DNA from: Neoceratodus forsteri
Lineage: Eukaryota > Chordata > Ceratodontiformes > Ceratodontidae
Assembly: GCA_016271365.2 (NCBI GenBank)
Contig: CM057459.1
Span: 485,349,501 to 485,413,500 of the forward strand
DNA length: 64,000 nucleotides
Direction: 5' to 3'
Both the position numbers and the translations under genes were made by a program. The notes under the pieces are model-generated. The model saw only the letters and a list, made by a program, of their open reading frames with translations, did no database searches and was not told the DNA's origin. Below, piece after piece: positions 41,709-53,749 of this stretch (position 1 is its first letter; every line of letters begins with the position of its first letter).

Positions 41709-42998
41709 TTCTAATGGCATCAGCTGCTCTTTAAAGCCTAGGTCTTTTAAAAACTCAGGAAGGAAAGGGTTCCTCTAGAGTGATGTGAGAGTAGTATAAC
41801 TCAGAATCACTCCCATAAAGTTATGAACCTCATGCCACATTCTGAGCAGGTGCTGTATAATCAAATTATCCCCAGCCAGACTGTAATTATGTCCGTTTGA
41901 AGACTATAATAGGTCTTTTAGCCTACCACACTGAGTAATCTTTTTTTCTAAAAGAATTCTCTTATTAGTGCAGTCTACTTCATACCAGCCACTAAGCCCT
42001 ACCAGCTGGGCCACTCAATAATGTTTCTTGAAGTGGAGAATGCCCAGTCTTCCCTCCCCTGATGGAACAGTGAGTTGGGTGAAGCTGCCGCTTGGAGTTT
42101 TATTAACCCACAGCCAATCTGTGCAACACACTTCCAGATGCTTAAAAACATTGGAGGGCACATGAACTGGCAGGACCTGTAAAACATACATGAATCATGG
42201 CAAAATAGTAATTTTTAATGCATTAGCTCAACCTCTGTATATAGCGGAAGGGTTTTCCATTTGTCAAGCAGTTCTTTTGTACTAGTCAGTAAAATTGGAA
42301 AGTTGGCATCATAAAGGTTCAGGAGTTCCCTAGTTATACTGAGTCCTAAATATCTAAAACCCTTCCTAATCAATTTGAAAGGAATTGAGACCTGTAAATC
42401 ATTACTGTCACAGATACATAGGGGTATCACAACTGGCACAGACACATTTAATTTATACCCAGCCATGACTTCAAATTCTTTGAGTACCTCCCTCAGGGCT
42501 GGCAAAGACTTCTTAGGTGTGTTACACTTACTAGCATGGCATCTGCATGCAGTGTGACTGGAGCTGTAGCAGAATCTATACCAATGCCAGTTATATCTAG
42601 ATGTGCCTTTACTACTAGTGAGAAAGGTTCTGAAGCAATGTCAATAAGCAGTGGGGACAGGGGGCACCCCTGATGGATACCCCTGCCTAAGGAAAGCTAC
42701 TCAGCTATCCAGCCATTGGATTGTATTGCAGCTGTAGGGTTATCATATATCGACTGTACTAGTTGTATAAATTGAAAAACAAACCAAAACACCTCATGGT
42801 TTGCCAGAGGTGGTCCCACTTGATCCGGTCAAAGGCTTTCTTGGTCTTGAGTGAGACCACCACTGGGCATCCTGTACAATCCTGCTGTCCCCTGGCTAGA
42901 ATCTGAGCCAGGGCTCTGACATTCATATGTGGCCCCCTGCCCCATATAAAGCCAGACTGTTCAGCTGAAACTATTTGGGGAGTATCTTTTCTAACATA

Positions 42999-44221
42999 GT
43001 TGACCAGGGAGGGGCTGTGGACATGACCTACCTAGACTTTAGTAAGGCACTTGACACAGTCCCACACAAAAGATTAATAAACAAAGTTAGCCTGCTTGGG
43101 AGTGAGTCCCAGGGTGGTAGCCTGAGTAAAAAATTGTCTGAACAACAGAACACAGAGGGTAATAGTACACGGAGTCCACTCCAAAGAAAGGGGGGTTACT
43201 AGTGGGGTACTGCATGGGTCAGTACTGGGACCAGTCCTCTTTAATATCTTTATAAGTGACATTGCAGAGGGACTGGAAGGAAAAGTATGCCTTTTTGCAG
43301 ATGACATGAAGATCTTCAACAAGGATGATACACAAGAGGGGTGGTGGAAAGGATGAGAAGAGACTTGGCAAGGTTGGAGGAATGGTCAAAATATGGCAAC
43401 TTAGATTCAATGTAAAAAAGTGCAAAGTAATGCACCTCAGAAACAAAAACCCAGGAAAAGAGTACACAATGGGGGGGGAGGTACTAACAACAACAAAAAT
43501 GGAAAGGGACCTGGGGGTAGTCATATCAGATGGCCTAAAGGTAGGCAAGCAATGTGAGAAGGCAGTAAGGAGGGCTGGGGGATACTGGGATGCATAGGGA
43601 GAGGCATCACCAGTAAAAAACAAGAGGTTGTCATCCCTCTGTACAGACAGTTGGTGAGACCCCATCGGGCATACAGTGTGCAGTTCTGGAGACCCCATCT
43701 CTGCAAGGACATAGACAGGATGGAGGCAGTCCATAGGAGGGCAACTAAAATGGTGCATGGTCTGCACCAGAAGCCATACGAAGAGAGACTAAAGGAGCTT
43801 AATATGTATACCCTCGAGGAAAGGAGGGAGTGGGGGGGGCATGATAGAAACTTTCAAGTACCGCAAGTGAATCAACAAAGTCCAAGAGGGTAGCATATTT
43901 CAGCAAAAGAGGTGTGCAAGAACAAGGGGGCACAAGTTGAAGATAGAGGGGTACTGCTCAGGGACAATGTGAGGAAGTGCTTTTTCATGGAGAGGGTGGT
44001 GGGCGCATGGAATGGCCTTCCTGAGGAGGTCATGGAGTCAAAAACAGTGGGGTAATTCAAGAATGCATGGGATAGACATAAGGCAATTCTGGTGGGGGGA
44101 AGGAGGACGTAGACTGTTGGTTAAATAGGTTCTGCAGCTTATCCAAAAGGTAGAGAAATGGGCAGACTGGGTAAGGCAAGCAATCCTTATCTGCCATCAA
44201 AGTCTATATTTCTATGTTTCT
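42999..44221 (+). pseudogene. CR1 LINE fragment, copy B
   Basis: Partner of 21,172-22,394: DMTYLDFSKALDTVPH, GPVLFNIFISDIAEGLEG, LFADDMKIF, FNVKKCKVMHLRN, ERDLGVVISDGLKVG, VRPHRAYSVQFWRPHL and the TCTATATTTCTATGTTTCT end. The FADD box is intact here. Frames are shifted in several places. Confidence 0.88.
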
Positions 44222-44938
44222 AGGTGTTGCTGCTGCAGTGGGGAATAATCATCTTTCCTCCAAGAGGAGGTGAGTATTCTTAGGGAAACCATACTGGTGT
44301 TGAAAAGAACTGAAAATGTTGGAACTCCTCTCAAATGCAGAGTGGGGTAATCCAGCTGTTTCTCAGTGAAAGACTGAGTGTGTTGCTGAAATCTACCCAT
44401 AGCTCTTCCCTGACCAAATTTTTCCTGTACAAAGTGATCTGTCATTTCAAAAGAACCACTCTGTATTTTTTTAAGTTAACAGGGCCTCCTAGAGGTATGG
44501 CATAAGAGACTATGAGCAAAAGGTGTGGTCAAGATGGCCACAAAGAAGAGCTAAGTGGTTCTGTCAACCCAAACCACAGAAGAGACTGTTATAATATAAA
44601 CTACATCCCTTGGAGGCCTTATTGCTGTATAATGCTATAAAATGTCAAGAAAAAATCTAGAAATTTTATTGGCTAAGAGACGTCATTTGACCATGCATTA
44701 AATCTCTATAAGCACACGGTCTAGTGCTGATTCTCATTTTCCTCCCTAAAAATCTACTTGGGGTCATTTTATAAGTGTTATAAGCCCCTCCAGGGTGCGT
44801 ATCATAGAATTTTAATGCACTTAACCGAGAGCGCAAGGACACTTGACCTTCTGCCTCATGTCTTACCACACTGCGGGGCATGTTTTAAAATCCTATAATG
44901 CACACCCATCATGGCTTATTACTTACTTATAAATCCTG

Positions 44939-45282
44939 TGCAAAATGAGGGGGAGGGGACCTTGACAAATCCACAAAACAAGTTCTCTGTAGAATAATTT
45001 CTGTTTTATTGTGTAAAGTCCCCTACGGTTCACCCATAAAATGGGCTTGTTCACGGAGATATAAACTTGTAGGAACTGTATTCTCTGTCTTTCTGTAAAT
45101 TTATTAAAACATACTGTTATTCACTTATATTATTTTATAATATGCTTATTTAGGTAACTTCAAAATATTAGCAATTTCTCATACCTTAGAAAATTTGCAT
45201 GCTGTTACTGTAGTAGTAACATTTTTAGAAACCATGAATGGTATACAATACTCTGCAAAACATATGTAACAAAAAATATATA
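44939..45282. other. No recognisable gene
   Basis: AT-rich spacer right of duplication B. The upstream part (GTGCAAAATGAGGG onward) shares nothing with the corresponding place after copy A. Confidence 0.4.
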
Positions 45283-45606
45283 AAGCAGTCACGCTGGCAG
45301 TCTGATTATACACAGTTCTTATTAACCTGTGCTCCTTTATAACTAAAAACTCTATTCCTACTCCTTTAATGTTATTTCTCTGTCCTTACATTCTAAACAA
45401 AATTTGGCCATTAATTTGCTGTCTCCCAGAATTTAGTAGAGCTGTAGCATAGTCCCTCTAATTCTTCTCTCTTCCAGTGTAAAAAGTCCTAGGTTTGCCA
45501 CCCTCTGTTTGTATGCCCTCTGTTTTAATTTAGGGATCAACTGTGTGGCCATACATTATGCTCTCTCCACTAAGTCTCTGTCCCTTTTCTAAGGTGGGCT
45601 CCAGAA
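45283..45606 (-). pseudogene. Old LINE RT C-terminal relic
   Basis: Minus strand, with three stops: KRDRDLVERA, MATQLIPKLKQRAYKQRV, NLGLFTLEERRIRGTM. This matches the post-RT consensus of CR1-group LINEs (K-D-x-x-L-L-E-x-V-Q-R-R-A-T...Y-x-x-R-L...L-x-x-L-E-x-R-R-x-R-G-D). The clade cannot be set. Confidence 0.65.
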
Positions 45607-45724
45607 GGAGGTTCCATTGTGTAAATTTTGCCTCACATATGTTTTATGCACTCTTTGGTTATGAATGACTTTTTTATGAACACATTTTACCCCTGCCTGT
45701 CACCATCCCTGCTTTAGAATATGC

Positions 45725-48700
45725 GTGATAACAATACATATGCTGGTAAAGAGGGGTCTGTTCCTGAACACAGCGAGGTACATCAGGGCCCATAGGAAAA
45801 ATTTCCCCTTTCACGTACCAACCAAATACCTGACATTTCTCCTGAATCTGCTGCTTCTAATGGCAGGGGATGTTGAGCCAAACCCTGGCCCCCATGGAAC
45901 AATGCCCACTACACCTGAGTGGATTAATGCCAAGGGACTGAGACTGGTCCACATGAACATCAACAGCCTCAGACCCAAAGTGCACGAACTTGAAGCCTGG
46001 GCCAGCCTCTACTGACCAGACATAATTGCCATCTCAGAAACCTGGCTAAAGCCTAATATTCTTCTTCACTAGGTGGAATTACAGGGGTTCAATATGTTTA
46101 GGAAAGATAGGAAGGGGAAGAAAGGCAGAGGAGTCCTCCTCTATGTAAAATCCCTACTCAAAGCTACCCTGATGACTAACCTTGATCTTGAAAGAGAGGG
46201 CTGCAAAGCAGTGTTCACACAACTCCTCCTAGGGGTAACAAAGCCTCTTGTAAATGGATGTGTATACAACACCCCAAAGAAAGCAATGGGAGCCCTAAAA
46301 ATATTCACAGACACCGTCTTAAGCATCCCTGGTAAAGAAAAGATTATAATGGGGGACTTTAACCTTAATTGGTGTACAAAACTAAAGGAGGAAGTAGAAG
46401 GCAGCCTAGAAGGAGTGAAATTAACCCAACTAATAAGAGAACCTACACGGTTCAACCACAAAACAGGAAACCACACCACCCTAGACTGGGTGCTAGCATC
46501 CAATCCTGACAGAGCCAAAATAGCTGGAACATGCAAAGGCTCCCTCAATGACCACTCGCCAGTCTTCCTGGTGTGAAAAAAATAACTACCCCAAACAACC
46601 ACCAAGAACATTCTGGTCCAGAAACTACTATGCATTACACAAGGGGGCCTTTCTGAGATCCCTGTCAGAAGCGGACTGGGTCCAGGCTCTCTACATCCCC
46701 ACCATAGACGAAGCCTTGGAGTGTTTCACCATGCACTTCCTCTCGGTGGCCAATAAACATGCACCCCTAAAAAAGATCAGGGTCAAGGGTCAGGATGCCA
46801 GCTGGCTTAAGCCAGATCTGAAGGGCATCATGAAAGAAAGGGACAAAATATGGGGCAAATTTAAAGTTACAAACCTGCATCAGGACTGGGTAAAATACTG
46901 GGAAGTCAGAAACATCTGCAAGAGGGAGCTCAAAAAAGCTAAAAAGAATTATTTGCACACTCTGCAATCCAGAAATCTGTCTGATCAAAGGAAATTCTGG
47001 GGTCATATCAACTCTCTCCTTAAAGGCAAACAAAGCAGGGTGACAGGGGAAATAAAAGTTAATGGGACACCTCTCACCACCCCAAAAGACACGGCAAATG
47101 CCTTCAATGACTTTTTCCTGGACCTACAGCAGTACAAAACCAGCTATCCCAACCAAGGCCTGGGAAGCCCAGAGAATCAAGTGACACCCCTCTCCCCCGC
47201 AGGGCCCTGAATTCAACCTCAAGCTAACATCTGTAGGAGAGGTGCGGACACTGATCAAGGGCCTAAAACCAGAAGGTGCGGCAGGCCATGATAACCTTGA
47301 ACCTAAGCTGTTGAAGATTGCTACCCCATTATTGCAGTACTAATAACCCAGCTATTCAATAGGTCCCTGATGGAAGGGACAGTACCCGCCCTATGGAAGA
47401 TGGCTCTTGTGATCCCAATTCCCAAAAGTGGGCCACAGGAGGATGTGGAAAATTTCAGGCCAATCTCCATTCTCTGTACCCTTAGCAAGTTACTTGAGAA
47501 GGTGGTCTACAAACAGGTCAATGAGTACCTGGAAATGCACAACCTGCAAACAGACCAACAGCATGGTTTCAGTAAGAAACACGGCACTGGTAAGCTTCAT
47601 CACTGATGTGCACGAAGCTCCGGACCAAAACAAACTCTGTAGAGCAGTCTTCATTGATCTAATGAAGGCATTCAATCTAGTCAACCACAAGCTTCTCCTA
47701 GGACAACTGGGTGGCCTAGGATTTGACACACTGGCCCTCAAATGGCTCTCCAGCTACCTCCATGGCAGGACGCAAATGGTCCGGTGGAACGGTGCTAAAT
47801 CAGATGAACATCCAGTGTCAGACAGTGTTCCACAGGGTTCTATCCTAGGCCCTCTGTTTTGCTCCTTATTCATCAACAACCTACCCCTACACTGTAGGGG
47901 AGCAAAGGTCATGCTATACGCAGATGACACAGTACTGTACAGAACCAGCAAGGATTTGGAATCACTAAATTCAGAGCTGAAACAAGATTTCTCAATGCTA
48001 AAAGACTGGTTCCAGGCAAATGGCCTGGTCCTAAACAACAAAAAGACCAAAGCCATGCTCTTTGGCTCCCAAAAATAGGTCCACACCAGGCTAATCTTCT
48101 ATCGCTCTCTACCTCAAATGGAACAGGGATCAAAGTGGTGGACAATATTAAGTATCTGGGAATGTTCATCGACCAGGAAATCTCCTTCAGGAAACACATA
48201 GACCACCTAACAACAATAGTAAACCAAAAACTTGGGCTCTTATACAGACTAAGTCCCTACCTGACCAAAGAAACCAGGATTGTGGCCAGCAATGGCACAA
48301 TCATTCTCACCCTTTTTCTATGGTGCAACAATGCTTCAAGCTCTGAGGGCAATGGAACAGGTGCATCTGAGCATGCTGTACCACAGAATTAGCCATTTCG
48401 CCACTGGGGCGCAAAGAATGGAACAACTCTGCAATATGCTACAAGTGTTAAATTGGCTACCCCTTGAAGTGAGACTCGCCTATCCCTCCCTGTACCTGGC
48501 TTTCAAATTGAAGCAACCTGATGCCCCCCCCAGCCTGAAAAATCTACTAGCCCCAAAAGCAAACAGGAGGGAGCTCAGGTCAACTGAACGCAAGCTACTA
48601 GAACCCCCAAGAGCCAGATCAACTACAGGTCAACGGTCACCTAGAATAACCCTCCCTAAACTCTGGAACAATCTCCTGGGAGAGCTCCAGGACTGTACCT

Positions 48701-49130
48701 CTCTTGAGGGGTACAAAAAAGGGTTAAAACTACACCTAAGCTGTGGGTCTCATTACCGGTGCCGCAACTCACAAGGGTTCCTCTGCCAAGGGGGATGCCT
48801 CATGAAAATACAAACAAAAAGGGAGGGAGGGACAGTAAGGAAGGACATAATGTACTGGACTGCAGTTACATTTTCTATCTACTCATGAATGTGTGTAACT
48901 AACAAGGATGTTCGAAAGATAACTCGCCTATGTCAATTGTTGTAATGTTTATCTCTGCAAAACGTATACATGATCAATGTACCACATGCTGCACTGTACT
49001 TCGAAAAGCATTGTTTTTCTTTTCCCCTCTAGGTACATGTAACTAACCCCGGGTCGCTCCTGAAAAAGGGACTGTCAAAGTCTCAGTGGGCCTACCCATT
49101 ACCAAAATTTAAATAAATAAACAATCTATT
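45725..49130 (+). pseudogene. L2/Rex-like LINE with 2A-like N-terminus
   Basis: The ORF opens at 45,725 with a hydrophobic leader (YLTFLLNLLLLMAGDVEPNP), then APE endonuclease (LVHMNINSLRPKVHELE, IIAISETWLKP, GRGVLLYV, IIMGDFNLNW, TLDWVLASNP, LNDHSPVF; 45,940-46,575), linker (LKKIRVKGQDASWLKPDLKG, ~46,770), RT (FRPISILCTLSKLLEKV, FIDLMKAFNLVNHK, DSVPQGSILGPLF, MLYADDTVLY ~47,911-47,940, LVLNNKKTKAML) and a C-terminal domain to ~48,790 (LNWLPLEVRLAY, LPKLWNNLLGELQ). The YADD is intact. Stops at 46,013 and 46,070 and frameshifts near 46,580, 47,210, 47,600, 48,080 and 48,370 disable it. The 3' end is A/T-rich near 49,110-49,130. Confidence 0.9.
45866..45892 (+). other. 2A-like ribosome-skipping motif GDVEPNPGP
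   Basis: Nine codons matching D-(V/I)-E-x-N-P-G-P with a preceding Gly, at residues 48-56 of the frame, after a Leu-rich stretch as in bona fide 2A sequences. In 2A the ribosome fails to form the Gly-Pro bond, giving two products; here it would separate a short hydrophobic leader from the endonuclease-RT protein. Such motifs are known in several APE-type LINE clades. Confidence 0.88.
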
Positions 49131-49204
49131 TGCTGTTGTAGTTACCATTTTACATTGTTTTTCCTGGAAGAGATCACTATTAATTAATAAATATTCCCAA
49201 GTCT
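49131..49204. other. Spacer between LINE 3' end and CR1 fragment
   Basis: Short AT-rich spacer with no feature. Confidence 0.4.
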
Positions 49205-50090
49205 CTCTGTATGGCAGACCTATTTAACAGTTCACTAGAGTCAGGCGTGGTACTACAGGACTGGATAACAGCACATGTAGTGCTCCTCCATAAAAGCGGT
49301 CCCAAGGATTACCCAAGGAATTACAGACCAGTCAGTCTGACCTCCATTTTGGGCAAGCTCATGGAGACCATACTAAAGGAAAGGTTGGTGGAATATCTAG
49401 AGAAGCATGGTCTCCAGGATGTGAAGCAGCCTGGGTTCATGGGGGGGGGGGAGATTGTGTCAAAACACATCTGATTGACTTCTTTAACTGTGTCACTAAG
49501 ATGATAGATGAGGCCAATCTGTAGACATTCTCTATCTTGATTTCAGCAAGGCCTTTGAATCTGTACTCCACAAAAAGGTTGATCAGGAAGTTGGTGGCTC
49601 TCGGGGTTGGGGAAAAGATTTCTAGATGGGTGGAAAACTGGCTGAGGAACAGAATCCAGGGGGTGGTTGTAGGGGGAGAGTTATCTGGCACCAGAGAGGT
49701 AACCAGTGGGGTCCCACAGGGCTCAATGTTGGGGTTGGTGTTGTTCAGTGTCTTCATCAATGACATTGGGGATGACATTATTGGCAAAATGTGCCTATTC
49801 ACAGATAACGCCAAGCTCTGCAGGAGAGCGGACACAGTTGAAGGGATACAGGATTTACAGGAAGATCTGGAAAAGCTGGGGAGGTGGTCCAGGATCAGGC
49901 AACTTGGCTTCAATGCCAAGAAATACAATGTTATGCATATTGGAGCCAAGAATTCCAGGACAGAGTACTGCCTGAGTGGAGTCTGAGTTTCTGCATCAGA
50001 GGAGGAGAAGGACCTGGTAGTGATGATCACTAGTGACCTGAATCACTCCACACAGTGCAAGAAAGTAGTTGGACAATTCAAGCTAGTGGT
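49205..50090 (+). pseudogene. CR1 LINE fragment (early to mid RT)
   Basis: MADLFNSSLESGVVLQDW, VLLHKSGPKDYPRNYRPVSL, EYLEKHGLQDV, then after a G run LYLDFSKAFESVLHKKV, VTSGVPQGSMLGLVLFSVFI, CLFTDNAKLC and FNAKKYNVMHIG to about 50,090. Truncated at both ends. The catalytic motif reads FTDN (second Asp lost). Frames change at the G10 run (49,440) and near 49,570. Confidence 0.85.
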
Positions 50091-50559
50091 TCTGTTCACA
50101 GGTGACTGCATGGTAGGTGCCCCCCCTCCCCGCAGATGGCAAATGTCCCAGTGAGTTTACTTGAAACCAAAGACAAAGGGAGAAGGAAAGCTTTCTGTTC
50201 ATGGGTAGGGCAGGAATAGATGGACCATGGCTTGCAGTGGGGTCATAAGGGGCATGTAGCTACTGAGGAACTTGGCAGGCAAATGCTGCAATGGTCACCA
50301 GCCTGGTCGGGGCACCTGCTTTTAGGCATTATCAGTGAGCTGCTGAGTGAAGGCAAGCAGAATCTGCTCCACAATCACCATGTGGCCATGTTTAGGCAGC
50401 TAGAGGTCTGCCCAGGGGGACATGAATACCAGCCTTGTGCATCCAGTTGGTATATTTGTGAATAAGGCCTTTTGTGAAATACTTCATGAAGTTCCCCCAA
50501 CTTCACTTCACTGGGGGACACACTTCACTTAGATTTCACCCAGTAAAGGTACCACCTTT
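50091..50559. other. No recognisable gene
   Basis: Left border of the inverted-repeat complex. Contains TTCACTTCACTGGGGGACAC and ACCTTTACCCAGTG-type repeats, a possible weak match to the right end (around 62,600), but the outer limit of the complex cannot be fixed by eye. Confidence 0.35.
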
Positions 50560-50849
50560 ACCCAGTGAAACTATTCATAGTGGCCCTTCACCAGTGAACA
50601 TGTCAGTGGAGTGCCACTACACGTAGCTTTTGTCTGGGAAGGAAATACTTCACCCGTGAAAACTATTCAAACTGGATTTCTTTTGTTTTAAAAAATACTT
50701 TTTAAAAAATATATAATGAACTCCCACCCATTGTGCAAACTACTTTCATGCCTCAAGCTACCCAGACCTTTGGTGTCCCCTCACCATGCCACCCTCTAGC
50801 AATACCACCCCTCCAATCATAGGAAAGTTTCCAGATTGTAAAGTGTATA

Positions 50850-51240
50850 TATTATGAGGGTGCAGTAGCACCCCTATATTTAGGCTTGAACAGGGCTTTC
50901 TATATTAAACCTCAAATTGTGAACTTTTATATCTTCACAACCATTCAACAGTTTTGCATGAAATTTGCACCAAATTTTGCATGCACGTCCTGTCAGGAAG
51001 ATCTCTTGATGTGGCAAGTTTCATTTGTGTTGGATGTGCAGATTCTGAGAAGTGCATAGAGAAAAATTGCACAAAAATCACTCTTTCTTGCTGTTTTTGG
51101 TTTTTGTCATTGCAGTACACCCAGACAGTTTGGAAATTTGATCTGAAATTTTCAGAGATGAAAATGCTTGGCATATGTGCCTTTTGATTTTTTTGTGAAA
51201 AAATATTAATCCGTTGCAAAGTTATTAAATTTTAAAATTT
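50850..51240 (+). repeat. Terminal-type unit 1 of the complex (stem-loop plus CATTCAACAG block)
   Basis: Starts with the hairpin GGGTGCAGTAGCACCC (50,858-50,873) after AT-rich sequence, then CAACCATTCAACAGTTTTGC, and ends GTGAAAAAATATTAATCCG. Related units lie at 55,900-56,297 (minus) and 56,890-57,290 (plus). Confidence 0.65.
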
Positions 51241-51289
51241 CAGTTTCTGTCACTGGACAGTACAGTCTTTTGAATAGCTTCCTGGAATG

Positions 51290-51850
51290 AAAAAAAGAAA
51301 AAAAATTGGTCAAACGAAAAAGAATCCTTTTTCATTTTGGGTCAATCCTTTTTCATGAGATAAAATTCCATTTTCATTTGCCGCCATCTTGTTTTCTGTT
51401 TTTTTCACAAAAAAGTTTAAAACCCCCTAAAATGACCCCAGAATGTGTTTAATTTATTTTTAATCTTTTTTCATCACTCGCTTCCACATTTTTCATGAGT
51501 CTTTTTATTGTTTAAATGAAAAATGATCCCTTGTCACCAAAAAGAGTTTCAGACTTAGTTTTTTTCTGCCTTTTTCCGTGAATCTTTTTTCGTTTAAAGA
51601 AAAAATGGTCCTGTCTCATAAAAAAATAATTAAGACTTAGTTTTTTTCTTATTCTTTTTTTCATTTCAAGGTATCCTTTTTCGTTTGATAGTTTTGTTCA
51701 AGGGGAAAATGTTCCTTTGAAATGGAAAAGGATTTCAGACTTAGTTTTTGGCTGATCCTTTTCCCATTTGAAGAAATCCTTTTTCATTTCCTTTTTTCAT
51801 TTGATACGGCAAAGGATTCCTTGAAACAAAAAAAGTAATTTTCATTCCCT
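51290..51850. repeat. TTTTCATT/AAAGGAT-rich block, left arm
   Basis: Many short permutations of AATCCTTTTTCATTT and AAAAGGATT, both orientations, so the block is itself self-complementary. The mirror block is at 61,505-61,870. Confidence 0.75.
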
Positions 51851-51870
51851 CACCATAGTTATGTGACTTT

Positions 51871-52430
51871 TCCCTCGTGTCTAGTTGCACCCCCACCCTC
51901 CATTCATTGTGTCTCTGATTTCTTAATTTTGCCCTGGTGTCTAGTGGTGCCCTTACCTTCTTATTACCATTCCCTGTTTTTTATATTTTTCTCTGGTGTC
52001 TAGTGGCACCCAACCCTTAGATCACCATCCCAGTCATTGCTTGATTTCACCCTGGTGTCTAGTGGCCCCCTCTCAAACCAACATCCCTGTACTTCTTTTA
52101 TTTAACTCTGGTGTCTAGTGATGCCCCCATCTGATCTACATCCCATAATTATGGGATTATTCCCTTGTGTCTTGTGGCCTCCCTTCTGTGATAAGTGTCC
52201 CTGTAATTATGGGATATTTTCCCTGGTTTCTAGTGGCACCCTCCACCTTCCAATTCCCAGTCCTATGATTAAAAAAGCACATCCCTGGTGTCTAGTGGCA
52301 TGCCCCTCCATCTGATCACTGTCCCTGTGAGGATCATATTTGTTCCTGGTGTCTAGTGGCACCCCCCCACCTTTCAATTATCATCCCTCTTGAAATTTCT
52401 GGTATCCCTGGTGTCTAGAGACAACACTCA
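51871..52430 (+). repeat. 60-bp tandem array with tRNA-Glu-like core, left arm (10 units)
   Basis: Units start at 51,871, 51,931, 51,991, 52,050, 52,106, 52,161, 52,220, 52,282, 52,343 and 52,404. Each begins with TCCCTGGTGTCTAGTGGCAC or a variant, then a C-rich tract, CTGATCAC-like and CCCTGTAATTATGGGATTTT-like sequence. The first 17 bases equal the 5' end of vertebrate tRNA-Glu (TCCCTGGTGGTCTAGTGG) with one G missing. No matching B box follows, so this is not a tRNA gene array. Confidence 0.88.
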
Positions 52431-53310
52431 CCATTTCATGTTCATCTAGGAATGGAAAAAATGAAAACAGTCCCACAATGGGGTTGTTTTCTGTAAAACA
52501 GAAAACAGTCCCTCATTGATGCTACCCCCCACCCCGACCTCCAACCCATCACCCACCACCCCACACTCCCCAAAGCCCCCTACACACCCTCAGTTACATG
52601 AACAGGTCCCTGTGTGATGAGCCACTCTCTGATTGAATACACATCTTGCTACTGGAACCAGCGACTGCTATATGAGAAATAAGGTAATGCAGTTCAACGT
52701 ATCCATGGGGTTTTCAACATTGGTGCACAATTTTGACATTTTTACATATTTTGTTAGCAAATTTTCAACATGGCCTGTTTGAGACCTCACATCATGGACA
52801 GTGTTGGTGGAATTACTCAACTGTGACCCAAAAGGCAATTTCAAGCTCGCTTGATGAAATCACCTTTCAGGTTGGATTTGAAAATGGTCATTGCCTTTGT
52901 TCATGATGTGGGTTTATAAGAAGGGTATATGGAAAATCTGGGGTCAAAATATATTAAAATGGGATAGTTATGCACATCTGTTTAAATTTTGCTAAGCTCA
53001 CTCATAACTTTCCTAATTTTGAATTTTTTCATCCCAAAGTTTCAACATAGCCATTTCTTCACATCACCTCATGAATGTGACAGCTGTCATTTTTCACATC
53101 TTGGCCAAAATGTCTTTTTGTGCCTCTGGTGTGGACTGACATTGCGGTGGCATGGAATGATGTTTTGGCAGGGATTTTACAGTTTTGAGTATCAGGTTCA
53201 TAAGGTGGGGTGATAAGAAAGCTATGCCGACAATTTGGTTGCCATTGTCCTACAAATTGAAGCACAGGGCTCTCTGGGCCCTGCACCGCCACCTGCACTT
53301 CCACATCAAC

Positions 53311-53314
<4 letters not shown>

Positions 53315-53342
<28 letters not shown>
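53315..53342. repeat. (AT)n microsatellite
   Basis: About 13 AT units abutting foldback MITE M1, replacing its expected first bases. Confidence 0.9.
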
Positions 53343-53345
<3 letters not shown>

Positions 53346-53690
53346 TCAATTTAATGCATCAATTAGGATTGTTCCACAGCAAAAAAAGCTAGGAAATTCG
53401 GGGTTAGGGTTGAAAGTCCCCTTTGGACCTCCCCAGCCCGCCCCCAACCGGCATTGGGGTGTGCGTTGGTCATTGGCCTAACTCTCACCCCATCACATGA
53501 GTAAAGAAGCTGAGGTATAGGAGAATGGGGTGAGAGTTAGGACCGATGACCACAACGCACACCCAGATGCCGGTTGGGGGGTGGGCTGGGGGGCTCCAAA
53601 GGGGGGCTTTCAACCCTAACCCCGAATTTTCTAGCTTTTTTTTGCTGTGGAACAACCCTAACTGATGCATTAAACTGAGTTTTTTGCCTC
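53341..53690. mobile_element. Foldback MITE M1
   Basis: Arms 53,341-53,505 and 53,519-53,683 are close inverted copies: AAAACTCAATTTAATGCATC, GTTCCACAGCAAAAAAAGCT, GGGGTTAGGGTTGAAAG, then GTGTGCGTTG and CTCACCCCAT around an apex ATCACATGAGTAAAG. About 350 bp, no coding capacity. M2 is its mirror-position relative. Confidence 0.9.
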
Positions 53691-53749
53691 TAATTTCCCT
53701 TCTTTTTGAGAATGAGGATGATAAATAATGATGTCTTGTTACACAGTAA

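Larger units (their letters stand above)
39468..42998 (-). pseudogene. L1/Tx1-like LINE ORF2 relic, copy B
   Basis: Same element as at 18,421-21,171. Readable blocks: QSGFIWGRG-like (~42,945), LHADAMLV (~42,545; YADD in copy A), AGYKLNVSVPVV (~42,460), FRYLGLSITRELL, LDKWKTLPLY (42,215-42,505), the C-terminal frame 40,188-40,523 (HWELKGIRLLGHLFEKEKLK) and 39,515-39,736. Interrupted by the hAT element at 40,934. Confidence 0.85.
38922..44938 (+). repeat. Segmental duplication copy B (6.0 kb)
   Basis: Matches copy A (10,085-10,624 plus 18,416-23,108) end to end. Removing the 775-bp hAT element and its 8-bp duplication leaves 5,234 bp, against 5,228 bp for copy A without gypsy. It retains an unoccupied CATAG (39,463-39,467) where copy A has the gypsy element. 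It ends at TTATAAATCC, after which the sequences differ completely. Confidence 0.92.

Noticed and set aside
51871..52430. Array of tRNA-Glu genes
   Set aside because: Only the 5' 17-18 bases match. No anticodon arm, B box or acceptor complement follows in the 60-bp unit.
53401..53420. TTAGGGTT words as interstitial telomeric repeats
   Set aside because: Each is a single hexamer plus two bases inside a MITE arm, not a tandem array.
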